A stretch of DNA of 64,000 nucleotides from Alphaproteobacteria bacterium (GTDB lineage: Bacteria > Pseudomonadota > Alphaproteobacteria > Rhizobiales > Xanthobacteraceae): assembly GCA_037200445.1 (NCBI GenBank), contig JBBCGH010000001.1:4771162-4835161 (forward strand). The letters are read 5' to 3'. The notes beneath the pieces were generated by a model that did not search any database, was not told the origin of the DNA, and was given only the letters and a program-made list of their open reading frames with translations. Shown here piece after piece: positions 27,925-38,124 of this stretch. How positions within the stretch are numbered: position 1 is the first letter of the stretch; each line of letters opens with the position of its first letter. The position numbers were made by a program, and so were the translations under genes.

Positions 27925-28731
27925 CTAGAACTTGAATGCAGCGCCGACGCGCACATTGTGCAGGTGCGCATTCAAGCCCTGGAAGTCCGGGAACTGCACA
28001 TATTCGTATTCGACGCGCGCGAACAGGTTCGCCATCAGGCACATGTCGACGCCGAGGCCGGCCGCGTAGCCGTAGCCGAACTGGTTGTTGAGGCTCTCGG
28101 AGACCGTGAAGGGCCCCGGCACGAACGTGCCGGGCGGTGTGCCGCTGGTCGCCGTCGGCGTGATCACCGCGGCGCGCGTGATGTCCATGCGGCCGATCGC
28201 AAGGCCGAACGTCGCATAGGGCATGAACATGCTGCTCGCGGCCCAGCCGCCTTTGATGCGGATCGTGCCGTAATCGATGATGTGCGCCGTCGCCGAGCCG
28301 GCGGCCGAGAAGATCAGCTGGTCCGTCGGCGAACCGAAGTTTCCGCTCAGCGCGTTGACCGCCGTGATCGACTTGCCGATCCAGTTGTAGGTGCCTTCGA
28401 TGCCGACCACCGCACCATCCCACTGCTGCTGGTAGCCGACGAAGCCACCGAAATGTGTGGCGGTGGAATCGTTGTTGCCGAGCGCAGACGCAGTGACGTT
28501 CGTCCCACCGCTCGTACTCACCAGAGTGCTCAGATTGGACATGTTGTTGGTGAAGTCGACGCCGGGCACGCTCCAGCCGACGACACCGCCGACATAGAAC
28601 CCGTCCCAGCGCGGACCGCCGGGCGCGGCGATCACCGTGCTCGATCCGCGCAGGAAATCCGGCATGTCGGCAGCATTCGCCTCGAGCCCCATTCCGATGA
28701 TCGCAACTCCGCAAAGCAACAGACGCCGCAT
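27925..28731 (-). CDS. Outer-membrane beta-barrel protein (Omp25/RopB-like porin family)
   Basis: A 268 aa protein with a signal peptide (MRRLLLCGVAIIGMGLEANA then AD). Its short beta-hairpin barrel pattern includes RWDGFYVGGVVGWSVPG, THFGGFVGYQQQWDG, VVGIEGTYNWIGKSI, FGLAIGRMDI and FGYGYAAGLGVDMC, ending NVRVGAAFKF with the terminal aromatic residue used for barrel insertion. It matches the opacity/Omp25-type outer-membrane family abundant in Bradyrhizobiaceae. Its function is structural or unknown. A strong terminator follows directly. The neighbouring gene at 28887 encodes a second barrel protein. Confidence 0.85.
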   Translation of the reverse strand: MRRLLLCGVAIIGMGLEANAADMPDFLRGSSTVIAAPGGPRWDGFYVGGVVGWSVPGVDFTNNMSNLSTLVSTSGGTNVTASALGNNDSTATHFGGFVGYQQQWDGAVVGIEGTYNWIGKSITAVNALSGNFGSPTDQLIFSAAGSATAHIIDYGTIRIKGGWAASSMFMPYATFGLAIGRMDITRAAVITPTATSGTPPGTFVPGPFTVSESLNNQFGYGYAAGLGVDMCLMANLFARVEYEYVQFPDFQGLNAHLHNVRVGAAFKF

Positions 28732-28823
28732 GACTTCTTCCCCGCGACTACGATTGAACGCTGGGCGCGATCATCAGGCATTAACCTTAATGTTGGGTTA
28801 GCTCGGCGCTTGCCGGGCGCCCC

Positions 28824-28859
28824 AAAACGAAAGACGGCGCGGGGGATGCCCGCGCCGTC
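28824..28859 (-). terminator. Intrinsic terminator after the second outer-membrane protein gene
   Basis: On the minus strand an 11-base stem (GACGGCGCGGG pairing with CCCGCGCCGTC) closes a five-base loop and is followed by TTTCGTTTTGGGG. It starts about 28 bp past the stop at 28887 and would end that gene's transcript before the next gene (28731). Confidence 0.75.
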
Positions 28860-28886
28860 CGCTTCGTCGTTCTGTTCGGGAGAGGA

Positions 28887-29756
28887 TCAGCCCTTGCGCA
28901 TCAGCGGCGGCTGATAGACCGGCGCCACGACATCCGGCGTCAGCATCCAGCGCATGCCCAGCTTGATGTCCTGCGAGTCCATGTTGGTGAAGGTGTAGAA
29001 GGCGCGCGGCCCGCCGCCCGTCGAGCATCCGGCGCTCGCGCAGTCGATGATCGAGGTGTTGACGTTGCCCATGTTCAGGTAGCGATAGGCAAGTTCGACC
29101 TTGAAGTTGTTGCTGACGTTGTAGGCGACGCCGGCGTGGAGCGCCCAGGCGAACTTCCATTCGGCGAAGTCGTTGTTCGACGCATAGCCAAAGCCGGTGC
29201 TGCCGCTGACGTAGCCAACATCGGTCAGGCCGGTGATCGAGTGACGCGCAACGCCGACGCCAGCGCCGACGAACGGCGTCAGGCACATCCAGGTGCCGAG
29301 ATCGATGTAGCCGTTTGCCATGAACACGAAGGCCGAATGATTGCCTTCGTAAACGTCGAAGCAGCGGCCGGACGGGCAGAATTCGGTGTAGCTGCCGATC
29401 GCCTTGAACGAGTTCTTCATGCGGTATTCGGCGGTGGCATCGAAGCGAAGCCACGAATTCCACTGATAGCCGATACCGGCGCCGAGGAAGACCGCGTCGC
29501 CCATATCGCGCTGATCGATGCGCCAGCTCGCGGGCCACACGAAGGCCGAGTTGGTCTGGGTGTGGTCGAATTCGGTGAAGTGCTGCACGCCGATGCCGAT
29601 ATCGCCGCGCAGATACCAGCCGCCGGTGTCCGCGATCGCGACCTGCTGAATCGGCTGCGGCGCCTGCATGATCGGACCGAGATCGGCCGCTTGGGCCGAG
29701 GTGAAGGCCGCCGCGATCGCCGCGCCGGCAAACAGAGCAACTTTGAGACTGCGCAT
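28887..29756 (-). CDS. Outer-membrane beta-barrel protein
   Basis: A 289 aa protein with a signal peptide (MRSLKVALFAGAAIAAAFTS ... AQAAD). Barrel strands include GGWYLRGDIGIGVQHF, FLGAGIGYQWNSWLRFDATA, FMANGYIDLGTWMCLTPFVG, HAGVAYNVSNNFKVELAYRY and DIKLGMRWML. Two cysteine pairs lie in putative loops (FCPSGRCFD and DCASAGCSTGG), which is unusual for this family and suggests disulfide-locked loops. The last strand ends before a short tail PPLMRKG rather than at a terminal Phe. The ATG at 29756 begins the signal peptide; an ATG at 29801 would add 15 residues. It has its own terminator. Confidence 0.85.
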   Translation of the reverse strand: MRSLKVALFAGAAIAAAFTSAQAADLGPIMQAPQPIQQVAIADTGGWYLRGDIGIGVQHFTEFDHTQTNSAFVWPASWRIDQRDMGDAVFLGAGIGYQWNSWLRFDATAEYRMKNSFKAIGSYTEFCPSGRCFDVYEGNHSAFVFMANGYIDLGTWMCLTPFVGAGVGVARHSITGLTDVGYVSGSTGFGYASNNDFAEWKFAWALHAGVAYNVSNNFKVELAYRYLNMGNVNTSIIDCASAGCSTGGGPRAFYTFTNMDSQDIKLGMRWMLTPDVVAPVYQPPLMRKG

Positions 29757-30048
29757 GACTCCATCCTCTAGAACCAGGTGGACCGAAGGACGGCCCGACA
29801 CAGAACGATGGAACGCAGACTAGGCAGCAATCTTTAAGCCTGGCTTAACGTTAAAACTTAACCCTGATTTTTCGTTGACGGATTTTGTGAGTCCCTCACG
29901 CGATTGTTGCGCGAGCGCCACGGCGCGATGTCCAGACGTTAACGCGAGGCGTGCGAGAGTTAACGCGGCGGGTGCCGCGTAAGGGTTCCTTCACGCGATG
30001 TTAATTGCGCGTTTAGAGCTGCGGCGAAATCGCGGCACGACCCCGCGA
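29757..30048. other. Intergenic region upstream of the barrel gene, AT-richer patch
   Basis: No gene was recognised. The stretch near 29835-29880 is locally AT-rich (TTAACGTTAAAACTTAACC) and contains TTAACGTTAA, a palindrome, so a promoter or regulator site for the gene starting at 29756 is plausible. Further TTAAC motifs occur near 29938, 29959 and 29999. Confidence 0.4.
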
Positions 30049-31629
30049 CTACCGCATCACCTCAAACTTCGCGCACCCATCGCGCGCGATTCGCGGCAGC
30101 AGATCGGTCTCCCACGCGAGATAGTCCGCCATGGCCTGCTTCACGCCGTCGGTCCGCTCGTAGGGCTTGAGCCAGGCGTCGACCGGCGCATCCGCCATGC
30201 GCGGCTCGTCCGCGGTGAGCGGCAAGCCCGCGTCACGCCAGGCGGCATTGCCGCCTTGGAGATAACTCACCGACAGTGGCGTCCAGGCGCGCGCCTCGTT
30301 GACGGCGAGCGATGCGAGAACGCCATCCTCCGAGGTCAGCACGACGCTGCGGCGCAGCGGTTCCCGCTGAATGAATTGCTCGAGGCGCGCGCGGATCGCA
30401 AACCACGCGCCCGGAATGTGCGCGGCGAGATAATCGCGGCTGAGCGAGAGATCGATCACGGTCGCCTCGTTGCGCGCAAGCAGTCCCGACAAGTCCGAGC
30501 ATGTGATCGCGGCGTTGCCCGGCGCTTCGCCGAGCACATCCGCAGCGGGGAATCCCCGCTCCTCGCCCGCCGCGACCAGCACATAGACCTCGCGCCAGCC
30601 CATCTGCCGCAGCCACGACGCCGTCATCACAGCGCGGACCGCCTTGTCGTCCACCAGCACGATGCGCGCGTTGAGCGTACCGGCGTATTGATCGGTCGCC
30701 TGCACGAGTTGGCCGCCCGGGGCAGAAATCGCACCCGCCACATGGCCGGTTGCGTATTCGCGCGGATCGCGCACATCGAACAGATAGGTCGTGCGGCTCG
30801 CGTCGGCGCGAAATGCTCCAAGCGTCGTCTGATCGATGCTGCGGATATCAAGCTTGCGTGCGACTTCTTCGGCGGCGGTCTTTGCCCACGCCAGCGCGCC
30901 GTGCGAGACGGCCGGCGCGCGGCGCGACTGGCCGCTATCCGGCGCAAAGCCCGCGAGACTCCAACCCATCGTGCCGTTGCGCAGCGCCACCACCTTGTTG
31001 GGAACGCCCGCATTGATCAGCGACTGCGCGCCGATGATCGAGCGCGTGCGCCCCGCGCAGTTGACGACGACCAGCGTTTCCGGCTTCGGCGCCATGTCAT
31101 GCACGTGCAGCACCAGCTCGGCGCCCGGGACATCGACGCCGGTCGGGATCGACACGCGGAAAAATTCGTCGAACGGACGCGAATCGAGCACCACCATGTC
31201 GGCGCCGGACTGCATCAGCGTGTTGAGCTCCTCCGCCGAGATGCTCGGCGTGCCGTTCTCGTGCTCGACCAGTTCGCCGAACGCCTTGCTCGGCACGTTC
31301 ACGCCAGAGAACAGCTCGTAGCCGGCCGCCTCCCAGGCGGCATTGCCGCCATCGAGCAGGCTCACGTCGGTGTAGCCGGCTTGTCCCAGCACGGCCGCGG
31401 CGCGCTCGGCCAGACCGTCCGCATCGTCGACCAGCACGATGCGGGTCGCACGGCGCGGAACGAGGCGCGCCATGCGCAGCTCGAGCCGGCTCAAGGGGAG
31501 ACAGCGCGCGAACAGCAAGTGGTTCTCGGAAAAGATCCGCTCCTCGCGCACGTCGATGAGCGCGAGTTCCCCGCCGTCGAGCAGCATCGCGCGCAGCTTC
31601 TCGGCGCTGACACGCCGGACGTGGCGCAT
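30049..31629 (-). CDS. Protein of four tandem rhodanese domains, one with the catalytic cysteine
   Basis: A 526 aa protein of four rhodanese-like domains: residues about 5-105 (LALIDVREERIFSENHLLFA), 125-230 (MVVLDSRPFDEFFRVSIPTG), 265-355 (YLFDVRDPREYATGHVAGA) and 370-475 (VIDLSLSRDYLAAHIPGAWF). Only the second has an active-site loop with Cys (VVNCAGRTRS, C191); the others have Asp or Ser there (LVDDADG, LVDDKAV, LTSEDGV). A persulfide-transfer or thiosulfate sulfurtransferase role for domain 2 is likely, with the others structural. No signal peptide. The ATG at 31629 lies two bases after the stop of the cupin gene, so translation is coupled. Confidence 0.88.
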   Translation of the reverse strand: MRHVRRVSAEKLRAMLLDGGELALIDVREERIFSENHLLFARCLPLSRLELRMARLVPRRATRIVLVDDADGLAERAAAVLGQAGYTDVSLLDGGNAAWEAAGYELFSGVNVPSKAFGELVEHENGTPSISAEELNTLMQSGADMVVLDSRPFDEFFRVSIPTGVDVPGAELVLHVHDMAPKPETLVVVNCAGRTRSIIGAQSLINAGVPNKVVALRNGTMGWSLAGFAPDSGQSRRAPAVSHGALAWAKTAAEEVARKLDIRSIDQTTLGAFRADASRTTYLFDVRDPREYATGHVAGAISAPGGQLVQATDQYAGTLNARIVLVDDKAVRAVMTASWLRQMGWREVYVLVAAGEERGFPAADVLGEAPGNAAITCSDLSGLLARNEATVIDLSLSRDYLAAHIPGAWFAIRARLEQFIQREPLRRSVVLTSEDGVLASLAVNEARAWTPLSVSYLQGGNAAWRDAGLPLTADEPRMADAPVDAWLKPYERTDGVKQAMADYLAWETDLLPRIARDGCAKFEVMR

Positions 31630-31631
31630 AG

Positions 31632-32168
31632 TCAGGTCGCCTGCTGCGGCGTCATCTGGTGCACCGCGCCGGTACCCAGGTCGAAGCGCACGCGCTGGAT
31701 CTTGTCGAGATTGGTGCCGGTGACGCGGATGAAGCGCGCGCGGTCCGGGTAGTCGATCGAATGGATCGCGCCATCCTGGTAGATGCCGGCCTGCCCGGGA
31801 TTGAGCCGATACCGCTTCACCTCTTTCAGCTCGGCATGCTTGTCGTCGCCGCCCGCGCGCTCCCACTCGATCATGTCGGTGTATTTTGAGGCCTGCCCGT
31901 AGATCGCCCACGAAGCGCCGTGATCGTGCGGCGGCGACTTGCGCGCTTTGTCGTTGACATGGGCGAGGACCTGGAAGCCGAGGTCCTTGTCCTCGTACAG
32001 CACCTTCAGGCCGAGCGGTGCGTCATCGCCGCAGGTCGAGGCGACGAAGTCCTTGTTCTCGAGCAGGCGTTCTAGATTCTTGCGCACGGTCTCGCGGCCC
32101 GCGGGGCCGGGATCGCGCTCGAGCGTCGCGCGCGTGTCGTCGATGAATTGGTTGAGCTCGTAGGCCAT
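31632..32168 (-). CDS. Cysteine-dioxygenase-like cupin metalloenzyme
   Basis: A 178 aa cytosolic protein. The double-stranded beta-helix core contains LGFQVLAHVNDKARKSPPHD then HGASWAIYGQASKYTDMIEW, giving an HxH pair with a following Glu, and YQDGAIHSIDYPDRARFIRV supplying the third His. This matches predicted thiol-dioxygenase-type cupins (cysteine or 3-mercaptopropionate dioxygenase-like). The iron site is inferred. It is transcribed ahead of, and coupled to, a tandem rhodanese gene, which supports a sulfur-oxidation role. The ATG at 32168 has GGGAGG upstream. Confidence 0.75.
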   Translation of the reverse strand: MAYELNQFIDDTRATLERDPGPAGRETVRKNLERLLENKDFVASTCGDDAPLGLKVLYEDKDLGFQVLAHVNDKARKSPPHDHGASWAIYGQASKYTDMIEWERAGGDDKHAELKEVKRYRLNPGQAGIYQDGAIHSIDYPDRARFIRVTGTNLDKIQRVRFDLGTGAVHQMTPQQAT

Positions 32169-32225
32169 ACGTGACCTCCCTTGGGTTACAGGGAGTGTCG
32201 CAAATACCTTTGCCCGGCGGAAGTC

Positions 32226-33569
32226 CTACGCCGCCGCCCTGGTCAGGGCATCGACGATGCCGTCGACGATCTCCTCGATGAAGGGCTGGTTCTCGCCCTC
32301 GCCCATCACGCGGATCACCGGCTCGGTTCCGGAGGCACGCACGATCAGCCGCCCATGTCCGTCGAGGCGTTCCACCGCGGCCTGGATGACGGACTTCACA
32401 TGTGTATCCTCGAGCGGCGCTCCCTTGCGGTAGCGCACGTTCTTCATCACCTGCGGCAGCGGCTCGAACCGGTGGCAGACCTCGGAAACGGGTTTGCCGT
32501 GTTTCTTGACCACCGCCAGCACCTGCAGCGCCGCGACGAAGCCGTCGCCGGTGGTCGCATAATCCGACATGATGATATGGCCGGATTGCTCGCCGCCGAG
32601 ATTGATGCCGGTCTCGCGCATGTGCTCCAGCACATAGCGGTCGCCGACCGGGGTGCGCGCGACGGCGAGCCCGAGCTCTTTCATGTGGCGTTCGAAACCG
32701 AGGTTGGACATCACCGTCGCCACCACGGCCGGCTTCGCGAGCCGGTGATCCTCGCGCCAGCTCTCCGCCACCGCGGCCAGCAGCTGATCGCCGTCGACCA
32801 CATGGCCCTTCTCGTCCACGATCACTACGCGGTCGGCGTCGCCGTCCAGCGCGATGCCGATATCGGCGCGCATCTCGCGCACCTTGGTGGCGAGCGCGGA
32901 AGGCGCGGTCGAGCCGCATTCCCTGTTGATGTTGAAGCCGTCCGGCTCGACGCCGAGCGTAATGACCTCCGCGCCGAGCTCCCACAGCGCCGCCGGCGCG
33001 ACCCGATAGGCGGCGCCGTTTGCGCAATCGATCACCACGCGCAGGCCGTCGAATTCCATCGCGCGCGGCAGCGTGCGCTTGGCAAACTCGATGTAGCGGT
33101 CCTGCACGCCGTCGATGCGCTTCGCCCGGCCGATCTTCTGCGCGCCGGCGAGCCGGCGGGCGAGGTCCGAGTCGACCAGCTCCTCGACCTGCTTCTCGAT
33201 TTCGTCGGAGAGCTTGTAGCCGTCGGGACCGAACAGCTTGATGCCGTTGTCGTCGAACGGGTTGTGCGAGGCCGAGATCATCACGCCGAGGTCGGCGCGC
33301 ATCGAGCGAACCAGCATCGCGACGCCGGGCGTCGGGATCGGGCCGGTGAGCAGCACGTCCATGCCGACCGAGGTGAAGCCGGCGGTCAGCGCGTTCTCGA
33401 TCATGTAACCGGAGAGCCGCGTGTCCTTGCCGATCAGCACGCGGTGACGGTGGTCGCCGGTCTGGAAGATGAGGCCGACCGCCTGCCCGACCTTCAACGC
33501 GAGATCGGCCGTGATCACGCCGTTGGCGCGGCCGCGAATCCCGTCCGTCCCGAAGTACTTTCGCGCCAT
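32226..33569 (-). CDS. glmM: Phosphoglucosamine mutase
   Basis: A 447 aa enzyme interconverting glucosamine-6-phosphate and glucosamine-1-phosphate for UDP-GlcNAc, peptidoglycan and LPS synthesis. The start [17 protein letters not shown] is typical. The phosphoserine loop is [18 protein letters not shown] (S101), the metal loop is [14 protein letters not shown], the sugar loop is [10 protein letters not shown], and the phosphate loop is [13 protein letters not shown]. The ATG at 33569 has AGGGG upstream; an in-frame ATG at 33731 would add 54 spurious residues that run through the inverted repeat. It is downstream of ftsH and tilS on the same strand, in the common alphaproteobacterial order. 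Confidence 0.97.
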   Translation of the reverse strand: MARKYFGTDGIRGRANGVITADLALKVGQAVGLIFQTGDHRHRVLIGKDTRLSGYMIENALTAGFTSVGMDVLLTGPIPTPGVAMLVRSMRADLGVMISASHNPFDDNGIKLFGPDGYKLSDEIEKQVEELVDSDLARRLAGAQKIGRAKRIDGVQDRYIEFAKRTLPRAMEFDGLRVVIDCANGAAYRVAPAALWELGAEVITLGVEPDGFNINRECGSTAPSALATKVREMRADIGIALDGDADRVVIVDEKGHVVDGDQLLAAVAESWREDHRLAKPAVVATVMSNLGFERHMKELGLAVARTPVGDRYVLEHMRETGINLGGEQSGHIIMSDYATTGDGFVAALQVLAVVKKHGKPVSEVCHRFEPLPQVMKNVRYRKGAPLEDTHVKSVIQAAVERLDGHGRLIVRASGTEPVIRVMGEGENQPFIEEIVDGIVDALTRAAA

Positions 33570-33615
33570 CAATCCCCTCTTCGGCCTGGCGGCCATTTTT
33601 TGCTCTTGGCGCCCC

Positions 33616-33690
33616 GCTAGTGTCCCGATTCCGAAGTTCGCCGTACCTTGCAGCACGCCCTGATGCGAACTTCGGAATCGGGACACTAGC
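33616..33690. repeat. Perfect 26-bp inverted repeat with 23-base loop upstream of glmM
   Basis: The arm at 33616-33641 (starting GCTAGTGTCCCGATTCC) is the exact reverse complement of 33665-33690. The transcript would form a very stable hairpin. It sits between the divergent glmM and TPR genes, 47 bp upstream of the glmM start, so it would be in glmM's leader or promoter region. It resembles a palindromic REP/MITE-type element. Confidence 0.9.
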
Positions 33691-33805
33691 GCAGCGCCAT
33701 AGTAGAGCGAATGCCGTCTAAATGCCTTCAAAATTTGTCAGAGACATTAACGGCCGTTTCCGGGCCGCCTTAATGGTGCCCGCATCGCTGCGCAAGAGCC
33801 CTGCC

Positions 33806-34845
33806 ATGCCGCGTTTAGCAATCGTTAGCTCTCTTTGTCTCGCGCTCGCCGGCGTCGCCGCACCCGCGCTCGCGCAGGAGAATGCCGCCGTCTGCAAGGA
33901 CGAGAGCACCCCGCCGGATGCCGCGATCGCGGCCTGCAGCAAGATCATCCAGGCGAGCAAGGCCAAGACCAACGATCTTGCCAGCACTTACTACAACCGC
34001 GCGATTGCCTACCGGCAGAAGAACGACCTCGACAACGCACTTTCTGACTACAGCGACGCCATCAAGATCAATCCCAAGCACGCGCGCGCCTTCAATAACC
34101 GCGGCACGATCTACAAGGAGAAAGGCGACCTCGACCGTGCGATCGCGGATTTTTCCGAAGCGATCCGCCTCGACCCGAAGTTCACGGCCGCTTACTTCAA
34201 CCGTGGCAACGCCTATGACGACAAGGGCGATGCCGAAAAGGCGCTCGCCGATCTCGAGGCTGCGATCAAGCTGGACCCGAAGAACGCCGCGGCGCTGACG
34301 GTTCGCGGCGTGGTTTGGAAGCGCAAGGGCGACGTCGAGCGGGCGGTTGCCGACTTTACGCAAGCGATCGAGCTCGATCCGGCTTATGCGATGGCCTACG
34401 CCAACCGGGGCGATGCCTTGGAAGAGAAGGGCGACAGCGAGAAGGCGCTCGCCGACCTCGTGCGCGCCATCAATCTCAATCCCAACTCGACGCGCGCGCT
34501 CGCGGTGCGCGGCTATCTCTATCGCAAGAAGGGCGATCTCGATCGCGCCATCGTCGACTACGGCGAGATCATCCGCATCGATCCGAAATCCGACGAGGCC
34601 TACATGCGCCGCTCGGAAGCATGGCTCGCCAAGGGGGACCGGCTCGCCGCGCTGCGCGACGCCGACGAGGCCGTGAAGCTCGACCCGAATTCACCAGTGA
34701 ACTATGCGGCGCGCGCCACCGTGATGCGCGCCCTGTCGCGCAACGACGATGCGATCGCGGATTTGCGCAAGGCGCTGACCCTCAATCCGAGCGAGCCGCG
34801 CAAGCGCCAACTCGAAGGGGCGCTGAAGGAGCTGGGGGCTACTCC

Positions 34846-34849
<4 letters not shown>
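33806..34849 (+). CDS. Periplasmic protein with eight TPR repeats
   Basis: A 347 aa protein with a signal peptide ([20 protein letters not shown] then ALAQEN) and a short cysteine-containing pre-domain ([20 protein letters not shown]). Eight consecutive 34-residue TPR units follow, from [20 protein letters not shown] to [20 protein letters not shown], most in the canonical R-G-Y-K-GD-A-DF-I-DP pattern. It is a protein-protein scaffold; partners are unknown. The ATG at 33806 begins the signal peptide; an upstream ATG at 33722 would add 28 residues. Its stop overlaps that of convergent ftsH by four bases. Confidence 0.85.
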
Positions 34850-36771
<1,922 letters not shown>

Positions 36772-36909
36772 CCCAGGTCCTTGGTACGGCCGTGCGACGC
36801 GCCCGGCGGTGGGTTTGTACGTGAATCGCGGGGTCGCCGCGTCCCGGCACGAGACAAGATAGGTTCAACCACCCCTTCTGCCAAGGGAATTGGCCGAATA
36901 TGCGTCATT

Positions 36910-38013
36910 CTAACCCGCGGTGGTAAACCGGACTTTGCGCTTGGATTTCCGTAGCTTGCGGACAACCCGGCGGGGGGGCTCCCGTTCCACGGTGAGCTTG
37001 GTACTGGAGAGGGTGACCAGTGCGCCCGCGACGTTGCGGCGCAAGGGGCTGAAGTCGGAGCTCCAAACGATGGCCTCGCTGAGGCTCCGAAGCTCCGAAT
37101 AGAGCGTTTCGAGCTGGGCCAGCTCCGGTCCCCCCTGCTGGCCGGCGAAAGCGATCATCCGGCCCAGCAGTCGCAACCCAATCTCGTGCGGAAGCGCAAG
37201 GAACGCCTCGGCGTTCGCGGACAGCGGCACTCCCTGCGACCACAGGCCGGGACACAGCGCCAGTTGCGCATCATTGACCGCCGCGAACAGCGCCTCCTCG
37301 ACGCGGCCCACACGCTTCGCGAACTTTCCCAACCGCTCCGCGGTCAGCCCCTCTTGCCCCAGCAACCGCATGAGCTTGCGCAGGCGTGGCCGCGTGAAGC
37401 GCGGATCGGAATTCGACGGGTCGACCACATAGTCCACTTTCGCGGCCTTCAGCGTGGCAATGAGCCGCGCCTTCAGCACATCGAGCAACGGCCTGACCAG
37501 ATGCGCGGGCCTTGCGTCCTTCACCGGCATGCCATCGAACCAGCGAATTCCAACGAGCCCGCTGACGCCGCTTCCCCGCGCCAGCCGGAACAGCACCGTC
37601 TCGGCCTGGTCGTCCAAGGTGTGCGCCGTCAGGATGTGCATCGCGTTCTTCCGGTGCGCCTCCTCGGACAGTAGGCGATAGCGTGCATTCCGCGCGGCTT
37701 CCTGGATGCCGGTCTTCGGCTTGCGGCCCTTCCAGCGCAGCGTGACGTGTTCGACGTTCAGGCTTTTCGCAAGCCGCGCGACCGCTCTCGCCTCTTTTGC
37801 CGACTCCTTGCGCAATCCGTGATCGATGGTGACGGCAACGAGCTTCGGCGGCTTTTTCAGTGCATTGCGCCACCGCGCCGCAAGCCACATCAATGCGGTC
37901 GAATCCGGACCGCCGGACACCGCCAGGATGAGTGCGGGAAAATGTTCAAGAGCGCCGAACAGCGTCGTCGCTTCGGCTTCGGAAATCGGCCTCGCTGGTG
38001 TTGCGTCGCGCAA
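36910..38013 (-). CDS. tilS: tRNA(Ile)-lysidine synthase
   Basis: A 367 aa PP-loop ATPase that modifies C34 of tRNA-Ile(CAU) to lysidine. The PP-loop is LILAVSGGPDSTALMWLAAR (S33-S38), followed by VAVTIDHGLRKESAKEARAV, KTGIQEAARNARYRLLSEEA, TAHTLDDQAETVLFRLARGSG and DPSNSDPRFTRPRLR, all diagnostic of TilS. The C-terminal part is short and basic, as in many alphaproteobacterial forms. It is located between cpoB and ftsH. Confidence 0.95.
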   Translation of the reverse strand: MRDATPARPISEAEATTLFGALEHFPALILAVSGGPDSTALMWLAARWRNALKKPPKLVAVTIDHGLRKESAKEARAVARLAKSLNVEHVTLRWKGRKPKTGIQEAARNARYRLLSEEAHRKNAMHILTAHTLDDQAETVLFRLARGSGVSGLVGIRWFDGMPVKDARPAHLVRPLLDVLKARLIATLKAAKVDYVVDPSNSDPRFTRPRLRKLMRLLGQEGLTAERLGKFAKRVGRVEEALFAAVNDAQLALCPGLWSQGVPLSANAEAFLALPHEIGLRLLGRMIAFAGQQGGPELAQLETLYSELRSLSEAIVWSSDFSPLRRNVAGALVTLSSTKLTVEREPPRRVVRKLRKSKRKVRFTTAG

Positions 38014-38024
38014 TATCCACCGTC

Positions 38025-38082
38025 ATCGTCCGCCAACGGGCCCGGCCTCCGGCCGGCCCGATGACAGGCTCCGGCGGACGAT
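38025..38082. repeat. Inverted repeat between cpoB and tilS
   Basis: The arms ATCGTCCGCC (38025-38034) and GGCGGACGAT (38073-38082) are perfectly complementary. The interior has GGGCCCGGCC / GGCCGGCCC palindromic sequence. It is directly upstream of tilS and 42 bp downstream of the cpoB stop. Confidence 0.65.
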
Positions 38083-38124
38083 CCAGTAAACACGGAAGCG
38101 TGTGATTGAAACAGAAAGCTGGCG

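Noticed and set aside
33570-33731. Longer start for glmM
   Set aside because: It would translate through the perfect inverted repeat; the conserved start and AGGGG are at 33569.
36772-36909. RNA gene or regulatory site between tilS and ftsH
   Set aside because: No cloverleaf, conserved RNA pattern or strong hairpin was seen.
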